This document shows, in pieces, positions 7,462 through 11,813 of a DNA stretch of 11,813 nt. This stretch comes from Alcaligenaceae bacterium (GTDB taxonomy: Bacteria > Pseudomonadota > Gammaproteobacteria > Burkholderiales > Burkholderiaceae_B). The notes under the pieces were generated by a model. The model searched no databases. It saw only the letters and a list, made by a program, of their open reading frames with translations, and was not told the origin of the DNA. Position 1 is the first letter of the stretch. Each line of letters starts with the position of its first letter. Position numbers and translations under genes: made by a program. The stretch is from assembly GCA_012512545.1 (NCBI GenBank), contig JAAZDZ010000009.1, positions 1 to 11,813 on the forward strand, read 5' to 3'.

Positions 7462-8301
7462 GTGGCAACACCCGAACAACGCGCTTTGCAGCGCGACATC
7501 ATTGAACAGCTTTATGTGAGTCCTGCCTTCGATCCGGTGTCTGAAATCAAGTGCCGCAGCGAATTCCTGGCAAATCATCTGCAGTCCGCCGGTTTGCGCA
7601 CGCTGGTGCTGGGCATCAGCGGCGGGGTGGATTCTCTTGTGGGCGGGCTGCTTGCGCAGCGGGCGGTGGAACTGTGCCGCGCGCGCTGCTACGAGGCAGC
7701 CTTCATCGCCATGCGCCTGCCGTATGGCGAACAGGCGGACGAATCCGATGCCCAGCTCAGCCTGCGGGTGATTCAGCCCGACGAAACCCTGGTGGTGGAT
7801 GTCAAACCCGCCAGCGATTCCATTCTTGAGCAATGCCTGGCTGCGGGGCTGGAATTCCGCGACGCCAGCCAGAGGGATTTCGTGCATGGCAATATCAAGG
7901 CGCGCCAGCGCATGGTGGCGCAATTTGCCGTGGCGGGCGCCCGGCAAGGGCTGGTAGTGGGCACTGACCACGCGGCGGAAGCGCTGATGGGCTTTTTCAC
8001 CAAGTTTGGCGACGGCGCGGCGGATGTCATGCCGCTTACGGGTCTGAACAAGCGCAGGGTGCGCGCATTGGCCGAAATCATGGGCGCGCCGCCCGAACAA
8101 GTATATAAAGTGCCTACGGCCGATCTTGAAAGCCTCAGCCCCTTGCAGCCTGACGAACTCGCCCTGGGCGTCAGCTACGATGAGATCGACGACTTCCTCG
8201 AAGGCAAAAGCGTGTCAGATACCGCCTACGAAACCATTTTTGCAACCTTCCGCCGCACAGCGCACAAAAGAGCGCTGCCCGCATTTCCTGTCATCGCCTG
8301 A
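7462..8301 (+). CDS. nadE: Ammonia-dependent NAD synthetase NadE
   Basis: This enzyme converts nicotinic acid adenine dinucleotide, ATP and ammonia to NAD, the last step of NAD synthesis, in the cytoplasm. It has 279 residues, close to E. coli NadE (275), and lacks the N-terminal glutaminase domain of the long form. The ATP-binding P-loop SGGVDS is at 53-58. Further conserved blocks are MRLPYGEQADE, FVHGNIKARQRM, VVGTDHAAEALMGFFTKFGD and PTADLESLSPLQPDELALGV. The start is GTG 7462, with AAGGA 6 nt upstream. The frame stays open further upstream inside ilvD, but that extension does not resemble NadE. The spacing to ilvD suggests cotranscription. Confidence 0.95.
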   Translation: MATPEQRALQRDIIEQLYVSPAFDPVSEIKCRSEFLANHLQSAGLRTLVLGISGGVDSLVGGLLAQRAVELCRARCYEAAFIAMRLPYGEQADESDAQLSLRVIQPDETLVVDVKPASDSILEQCLAAGLEFRDASQRDFVHGNIKARQRMVAQFAVAGARQGLVVGTDHAAEALMGFFTKFGDGAADVMPLTGLNKRRVRALAEIMGAPPEQVYKVPTADLESLSPLQPDELALGVSYDEIDDFLEGKSVSDTAYETIFATFRRTAHKRALPAFPVIA

Positions 8302-8326
8302 GCGTTGCCGGGCAATGTGAAGGGCA

Positions 8327-8365
8327 GGCGCACGGCTTGTGGTGATTCACCGCAAGCCGTGCGCT
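8327..8365. terminator. Strong hairpin terminator between convergent nadE and ccp
   Basis: Twelve perfect base pairs (GCGCACGGCTTG at 8328-8339 with CAAGCCGTGCGC at 8353-8364) continue through a T-G wobble into GGTG/CACC around an ATT loop, giving a 17-pair stem. A G-T wobble can extend the base. It fills most of the 70-bp gap between the nadE stop (8301) and the ccp stop (8372) and is symmetric, so it can serve both genes. There is no T-run. Confidence 0.75.
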
Positions 8366-8371
8366 GGGCCA

Positions 8372-9421
8372 TTACATGCGCGAAGGCTTGGGCGTATTGG
8401 CAGTGCTGGCTGGCAGAGTGGGGTATTCCACCACAGGCTGATCACCGGTGAGGGTGTGCAGGAAGGCCGTGATGGATTTCACTTCTTCCTCGTTCAGCTC
8501 GGTACCCAGCTGGCTGGTGCCCATGAGAGCCACGGCTTCTTCAAGGCTCCAGACTTCGCCACTGTGGAAGTAGGGCGCGGTCAGAGCGATGTTGCGCAGC
8601 GGCGCGGCACGGAACACGTATTCGTCGGAAGCGGTGTTCGTGACGTCGAAGCGGCCACGGTCGCCTTCAGGCAGGACATCGGCGCCGGGGCGCTTGACCA
8701 GACCGAAGGGGTAGTAGTTCTGACCACCGAAGTTCACACCGGAGTGGCAGGCAATACAGCCTTTGTCGATGAACAGGCGCAGGCCGCCAATTTCTTGCTC
8801 GTTGAGCGAGTTGCTGCCCAGCAGGAACTGGTCCATGCGCGAGTTGGGTGTAATCAGGGTGGACTCAAACGCTTCCAGCGCCTTGGCGACGGTATCAAAG
8901 CTGACAGGCTGCTTTTCATCCGGGAAGGCCGCGGTGAATTTTTCCACATAGGTGGGGATGCTGCGCAGGGTTTCTTCCACGAATTCGGGCGTGGCGTTCA
9001 TTTCGACGCTGGCCTGAATCGGGCCCTTGGCCTGTTCTGCGAGATCGGGCGCGCGGCCATCCCAGAACTGGGCGGCGTTGAACACGGCGTTCAGAACGGT
9101 AGGAGAGTTGCGGGGGCCGTGCTGCCAGCCATGGCCGACCGAAGCCGGAATGTTGTCGGCGCCGCCTGTGCCTACGCTGTGACAGGTGTTACAGGTAATG
9201 ATGTGGCTTTTGGACAGGCGCGGCTCGAACCACAGCCACTGGCCGAGTTCGATCTGTTCGGGAGTGAGACCTTTTTCCTTGATGACGACATCGGCAGTTG
9301 GAATGGGCTTGAACAGATTGTTGGCCAGGGTGCGCAGTTCTTCGACGCTGGAGTCGGCTGCCATGGCTGATGAGCCCATCGCGAAGGCCGAAAGCACAGC
9401 TACGGTGAGGCGTTTATACAT
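8372..9421 (-). CDS. ccpA: Diheme cytochrome c peroxidase
   Basis: This periplasmic enzyme reduces hydrogen peroxide to water with electrons from cytochrome c or a cupredoxin. It has 349 residues with a signal peptide ending AMA-AD near residue 22. Heme motifs are CNTCH (77-81) and CIACH (222-226). Relative to the Pseudomonas aeruginosa enzyme, the spacing of distal His97 (16 after His81), Glu140 (59 after His81) and Met300 (74 after His226) reproduces the known H55/H71/E114 and H201/M275 sets. All catalytic ligands therefore appear present, and the MauG alternative is less likely. The ATG at 9421 has AGGGGGA 6 nt upstream. A perfect FNR/ANR site upstream implies induction under low oxygen. 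It is monocistronic by context. Confidence 0.93.
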   Translation of the reverse strand: MYKRLTVAVLSAFAMGSSAMAADSSVEELRTLANNLFKPIPTADVVIKEKGLTPEQIELGQWLWFEPRLSKSHIITCNTCHSVGTGGADNIPASVGHGWQHGPRNSPTVLNAVFNAAQFWDGRAPDLAEQAKGPIQASVEMNATPEFVEETLRSIPTYVEKFTAAFPDEKQPVSFDTVAKALEAFESTLITPNSRMDQFLLGSNSLNEQEIGGLRLFIDKGCIACHSGVNFGGQNYYPFGLVKRPGADVLPEGDRGRFDVTNTASDEYVFRAAPLRNIALTAPYFHSGEVWSLEEAVALMGTSQLGTELNEEEVKSITAFLHTLTGDQPVVEYPTLPASTANTPKPSRM

Positions 9422-9450
9422 AGTTAATCCCCCTGTTACGGTAAAGGTTA

Positions 9451-9464
9451 TTTATAGGGTTATA
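9451..9464 (-). promoter_or_regulatory. Candidate -10 region of the ccp promoter
   Basis: Reading the minus strand, TATAAC (9464-9459) and TATAAA (9456-9451) are -10-like hexamers downstream of the FNR box. With TATAAC the transcript would start near 9452, placing the centre of the FNR box around -44, close to the -41.5 position of FNR class II promoters. Which hexamer is used cannot be decided from sequence. Confidence 0.45.
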
Positions 9465-9489
9465 TCATCATGCTGTGACCGTTAGGGAA

Positions 9490-9503
9490 TTGATGCGAAT
9501 CAA
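9490..9503. promoter_or_regulatory. Perfect FNR/ANR-type binding site upstream of ccp
   Basis: TTGAT-GCGA-ATCAA is an exact match to the FNR-family consensus TTGAT-N4-ATCAA. It starts 69 nt upstream of the ccp start codon. Diheme peroxidases are known targets of FNR/ANR in E. coli and Pseudomonas, so site and gene support each other. The site is symmetric and could also act on transcription towards higher coordinates. Confidence 0.85.
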
Positions 9504-9516
9504 ATGTTCTGCAAGC

Positions 9517-9624
9517 TTCACAAATTTTTGGATGGCTCTATAGTGAATCTGTCAAGTACTCCGGGTGGGGCAGGCCGTTCAGCGTAAAATGGTTGATCGC
9601 GTCACGGTTCCGCAATCGTTTTTT
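9517..9624 (+). ncRNA. Possible small RNA unit (promoter-like and terminator-like pair)
   Basis: On the + strand a -35-like TTCACA (9517-9522, 5 of 6) and a -10-like TATAGT (9539-9544, 5 of 6) are separated by 16 bp, predicting a start near 9551. About 45 nt later GATCGCG (9595-9601) and CGCAATC (9611-9617) form a stem with one C-A mismatch, followed by six Ts (9619-9624). No + strand gene lies near enough upstream to need this terminator. A transcript of about 75 nt would result. The FNR box would be centred roughly 54 bp upstream. The stem is short and imperfect, so chance is a real alternative. Confidence 0.3.
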
Positions 9625-9666
9625 ACAGGGTTTGTCGCGCTCTGGCGCACAGCATGAAGCAAGCCA

Positions 9667-10158
9667 TTAATTGTGCTGAGTGTGATACACCGGCAGTTCC
9701 CGCAAGGCGAATTCTGCACTTTGGCGGCGAATCTCCACACGGTCTCCCTGAAACCTGCGCGTAGCTGAAAAAACCGCGACGCCCTCCGGCACGCTTTGCG
9801 ATCTGAACGCCCAGGCGAAGCACTGGGTTCCCGCAGGCACTTCATCGTCGGTGTCGTCCACCACCCCCGTATTCGATATGGCCACGTTCGCCCGGCTGCG
9901 CGCCAGCGCACCCAAAGCCATCTCGCGCGCGACGGGTTCGCTGGTCAGATTGTGGCGCAGAATAGTGATTTCACTCACTTTCAGGCAGCGGCGCTTTGCT
10001 TGTTCTGAGTAGGTGACGAAAGAGCAGTCAAGCAGCGCTCCGGCGCCCGGAACATCCGCCAGGGTGGCGGCAATCAGGCCCGCGGTACATGATTCAGCTG
10101 TTGCCAGCACCAGCTTGTGCTCACGCATGTAATCCGCTATTTGTTCAATGTCTTTCAT
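9667..10158 (-). CDS. CinA C-terminal domain family protein (PncC-like, nicotinamide-nucleotide amidase)
   Basis: The protein has 163 residues and matches stand-alone CinA-C proteins such as PncC (about 165), which convert nicotinamide mononucleotide to nicotinate mononucleotide in NAD salvage. The family opening TAESCTAGLIA (20-30) with Ser23, then VTYSEQAK (48-55) with Tyr50 and Lys55, keeps the expected catalytic-type residues. The usual TGIAGP-glycine-rich segment before the conserved PxGT is replaced by SNTGVVDDTDDEVPAGT, which is acidic and lacks the GP. Activity is therefore less certain than family membership. The start is ATG 10158. The frame is open further up, but a GGAG lies 11 nt before this ATG and homologues begin here. 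nadE in the same window acts in the same cofactor pathway but is not in an operon with it. Confidence 0.75.
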   Translation of the reverse strand: MKDIEQIADYMREHKLVLATAESCTAGLIAATLADVPGAGALLDCSFVTYSEQAKRRCLKVSEITILRHNLTSEPVAREMALGALARSRANVAISNTGVVDDTDDEVPAGTQCFAWAFRSQSVPEGVAVFSATRRFQGDRVEIRRQSAEFALRELPVYHTQHN

Positions 10159-10307
10159 GTCAGCGTCTCCAGAGCTGCGGTTGCAGGGGATGCGCTGATG
10201 GGGCAAGTGCCGGGCCATCAATCGGACGGCGCTGGCAGTGGCGGTGGCGCCCAAAGCGCTACAGGCATGGAGCTTGCTTGATATGGCCCTCAGCAAGGAG
10301 CCAATAG

Positions 10308-10658
10308 ATGAATCTTCTCAGTAAATTCTATGCCGTCAGTCTGGTCTATTTTGGCCTGGCCTCGGCTGCCGGAGCACAGGGCCTGACTGTTTCTCCCGAA
10401 TCTTCTGCCAGCAAGGCCGGGCAAGAGCGGCCGACACAATTTGAACACCCCATGCTTGAAGAACGCAGCAGCCACAATATGCGGCGCTCGTCAGAACAAG
10501 GGCCGCGGATAGAGCGACGTGCCGGGCAGGACGTATTGCGGGATGGGGAAATACAGCGTAATACTGTTCCTGAAGGCAGCGACTTCAACAGTCAGACTGA
10601 ACGGCGCCGGGATGGACAAAAGCAGAACCCGCTTTCCAGGCCCGGTCAGGCAGACTGA
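10308..10658 (+). CDS. Small secreted, highly charged protein of unknown function
   Basis: I do not recognise this 116-residue protein. It has a clear signal peptide (basic N-terminus, hydrophobic core SLVYFGLASAAGA, probable cleavage after A23). The mature chain of about 93 residues is rich in Arg, Glu, Gln, Ser and Gly and has no Cys, Trp or Tyr. It contains clusters such as MRRSSEQGPRIERR and TERRRDGQKQ, and is likely disordered in the periplasm or outside. There is no lipobox or transmembrane segment beyond the signal. The start is well supported: AAGGAG lies 7 nt upstream of the ATG. Dodecin follows 39 bp downstream on the same strand, so cotranscription is likely. Divergent from the PncC-like gene. 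Confidence 0.72.
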   Translation: MNLLSKFYAVSLVYFGLASAAGAQGLTVSPESSASKAGQERPTQFEHPMLEERSSHNMRRSSEQGPRIERRAGQDVLRDGEIQRNTVPEGSDFNSQTERRRDGQKQNPLSRPGQAD

Positions 10659-10697
10659 TTTCCGCTTGGCCTATTTTCGTTTTTCAAGGAGCGCTTC

Positions 10698-10904
10698 ATG
10701 AATAACCATGTATACAAGAGTGTCGAGCTGACCGGCTCTTCAACAACAGGTATCGAAGACGCCGTCAATACGGCGATTGCGCGTGCCAGCGATACGCTGC
10801 GTAATATCAGCTGGTTTGAAGTCGTGGAAACGCGCGGCCATGTCAAGGACGGCAAGGTTGCGTACTGGCAGGTCACCATCAAGGTGGGGTTCACGCTCGA
10901 GTGA
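10698..10904 (+). CDS. Dodecin, flavin-binding protein
   Basis: Dodecins form hollow dodecamers that bind flavins in stacked pairs and are thought to store or buffer flavin. This 68-residue protein matches the family along its whole length: [12 protein letters not shown], the helix [18 protein letters not shown], then [13 protein letters not shown] and [12 protein letters not shown]. Trp39 (SWFEV) is the expected isoalloxazine-stacking residue and Gln58 (WQVT) the expected flavin contact. AAGGAG is 7 nt before the ATG, which fixes the start. The secreted orphan protein lies immediately upstream. Dodecin itself is cytoplasmic, so a shared function is not obvious. Confidence 0.95.
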   Translation: MNNHVYKSVELTGSSTTGIEDAVNTAIARASDTLRNISWFEVVETRGHVKDGKVAYWQVTIKVGFTLE

Positions 10905-10944
10905 GGGAACCCCTTTGCCTGAAGAGCCGTGTGTTGCGGAGGTG

Positions 10945-11457
10945 TCAGCCGGTTTCGCCGGTGCGCAGCACGCGGTTTACGGAAAAGCCCAATTGGGCGG
11001 CATAGCGCAGCATCTGCTGAAGGGCTGCGCGATCTGGCGTGCGGCTGCGGCCCAGCATCCAGAGACAGCGGCGATCTGGCGTGCCTATCATGGCGTGCAG
11101 GTAGCCAGGGTCTACATAGAGCACCCAGTGGTCGCGCCAGACCGAAGATGGCGCCGAAAGCCAGTCTGAGCTGAAACGGATTTCAAGTTTGGCCGGATCA
11201 ATGGGGTGATCCCTTTGCACTGGCCTGGCCTCGGCCCGGGCGTCGAGTATCTGGCATTCAGAGTTTGAACAGCTGAAATGAACCGCCAGGGTGTTGTCTT
11301 CGTGCCAGGTGTAATCGGCTGTGACTTCGCCCGTGCAATCCAGCTGGTAATTGTTGGGCAGCCGCGCATACTCGTACCAGAGGCCCGCATACCTGCGCAG
11401 GTCAAGGTTGGGATGCGTTAAAAGTTGTGATTCCTGTTTAGTCGCCAGCAACCGCAT
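10945..11457 (-). CDS. Blc-type lipocalin without a signal peptide
   Basis: This 170-residue eight-strand beta-barrel protein is of the bacterial lipocalin (Blc) family, which binds lipids or other hydrophobic ligands. The lipocalin signature GLWYEYARLPN is at 25-35. The second family block, HWVLYVDPGYLHAMIG followed by RRCLWMLGRS, is at 110-138. E. coli Blc is an outer-membrane lipoprotein with a lipobox. This protein begins MRLLATKQESQLL, with no hydrophobic core and no lipobox cysteine. The start is well fixed by AGGAGG 5 nt upstream of the ATG, so the lack of an export signal is probably real. That suggests a cytoplasmic role. It converges on dodecin (40-bp gap, no clear hairpin) and lies 99 bp downstream of an SDR gene on the same strand. 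Confidence 0.88.
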   Translation of the reverse strand: MRLLATKQESQLLTHPNLDLRRYAGLWYEYARLPNNYQLDCTGEVTADYTWHEDNTLAVHFSCSNSECQILDARAEARPVQRDHPIDPAKLEIRFSSDWLSAPSSVWRDHWVLYVDPGYLHAMIGTPDRRCLWMLGRSRTPDRAALQQMLRYAAQLGFSVNRVLRTGETG

Positions 11458-11467
11458 ACAAACCTCC

Positions 11468-11502
11468 TGTCACTTGTCTGATGTGGGCATGGGCAAGTGT
11501 CA
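11468..11502 (-). promoter_or_regulatory. Imperfect inverted repeat next to the lipocalin ribosome binding site
   Basis: On the minus strand TGACACTTGCC (11502-11492) and GACAAGTGACA (11478-11468) pair at 9 of 11 positions around a 13-nt loop. The last arm ends directly beside the AGGAGG of the lipocalin gene. In RNA this stem could affect ribosome access, or it could mark the end of the upstream SDR transcript. As DNA it could be an operator. No function is shown by the sequence. Confidence 0.3.
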
Positions 11503-11556
11503 TTCCTGAAAATGCGCCTGCCCACCCGTTTTTCTGGATGGTTTTCGCTGAGTATA

Positions 11557-11813
11557 TTACCCACGCCCCAAAAAGGGCATTTTTGTGGCCATGACTGTCA
11601 TGAATTGCACATTGGCATCCAGCGGTAATCGGGCCATGTAGACAATGGCCTGGGCAACGTGCCCGACATCCATAAGGGGCTCGGGGCGGGTTGAGCCATC
11701 GGCTTGCATGACGCCGCTGCGCATGATGTCCGTCATATCGCTGGCGGCATTGCCGATGTCGATCTGGCCGCAGGCGATGTCATAGGCGCGGCCATCCAGT
11801 GATGTGGCCTTGG
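11557..11813 (-). CDS. Short-chain dehydrogenase/reductase, C-terminal part (runs off the window)
   Basis: Only the last 84 residues lie in the window; the 5' end continues beyond position 11813. The segment begins [20 protein letters not shown], continues through [20 protein letters not shown] and [15 protein letters not shown], and ends [11 protein letters not shown] before TAA at 11557-11559. This is a characteristic C-terminal block of a classical SDR subfamily. The Rossmann motif and the catalytic YxxxK are outside the window. Substrate unknown. The CDS is too short in the window to appear as a long open frame, but the motif and stop are clear. The lipocalin gene follows 99 bp downstream on the same strand. 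Confidence 0.88.
   Translation of the reverse strand, partial: KATSLDGRAYDIACGQIDIGNAASDMTDIMRSGVMQADGSTRPEPLMDVGHVAQAIVYMARLPLDANVQFMTVMATKMPFLGRG

Noticed and set aside
8305..8315. Small palindrome TTGCC-G-GGCAA after nadE
   Set aside because: The one-base loop cannot form a stable hairpin and the nearby 17-pair stem explains the gap better.
8339..9370. 343-codon + strand open frame opposite ccp
   Set aside because: It begins inside the strong hairpin and is antisense to a cytochrome c peroxidase with full heme and catalytic ligands.
1..11813. Search for tRNA, rRNA, CRISPR arrays, insertion sequences, prophage or defence genes
   Set aside because: By eye I found no cloverleaf, no regularly spaced direct repeats, no transposase motif and no terminal repeats; gene content is ordinary chromosomal metabolism.

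Overview
This is an 11.8 kb chromosomal window from a GC-rich Gram-negative bacterium. Exported c-type cytochromes, a CpdA closely resembling the enterobacterial protein, ammonia-dependent NadE and general protein character suggest a betaproteobacterium, perhaps Burkholderiales/Alcaligenaceae. That placement is inference from protein resemblance only. The gene content is mostly metabolic and regulatory. I see no tRNA, rRNA, CRISPR array, transposase, phage gene or toxin-antitoxin pair, and no clearly new multi-gene system.

Layout, left to right. (1) A diheme cytochrome c of the TsdA (thiosulfate dehydrogenase) type on the + strand converges on a two-gene minus-strand unit: cpdA (cAMP phosphodiesterase) followed 15 bp later by a GAF/HD-GYP protein (putative c-di-GMP phosphodiesterase). 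A perfect hairpin lies at the convergence. (2) Divergent from cpdA is a short exported TPR-like protein that may be a remnant. The shared upstream region carries a 9-10-9 inverted repeat over a -35-like box of cpdA. (3) On the minus strand lie a four-helix CopD-like membrane protein and a YgfF-like short-chain dehydrogenase. (4) On the + strand, ilvD (branched-chain amino acid synthesis) and nadE (NAD synthesis) lie 19 bp apart. A very strong 17-pair hairpin separates nadE from the convergent next gene. (5) On the minus strand is a canonical diheme cytochrome c peroxidase whose promoter region holds a perfect FNR/ANR box. The same 245-bp gap has a promoter-like and terminator-like pair on the opposite strand, a possible small RNA. 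Beyond it is a pncC/CinA-C-like gene. (6) On the + strand are a small secreted, highly charged orphan protein and dodecin, both with good ribosome binding sites. (7) On the minus strand are a Blc-type lipocalin without a signal peptide and the C-terminal part of a second SDR, which runs off the window.

Functional themes: periplasmic redox chemistry (TsdA-like protein, Ccp), second-messenger turnover (cAMP and probably c-di-GMP from one operon), and NAD and flavin metabolism (nadE, pncC-like, dodecin). The best leads are the oxygen-control site at ccp with its possible antisense-strand transcript, the cpdA/HD-GYP operon with an operator-like repeat, and the orphan secreted protein beside dodecin.
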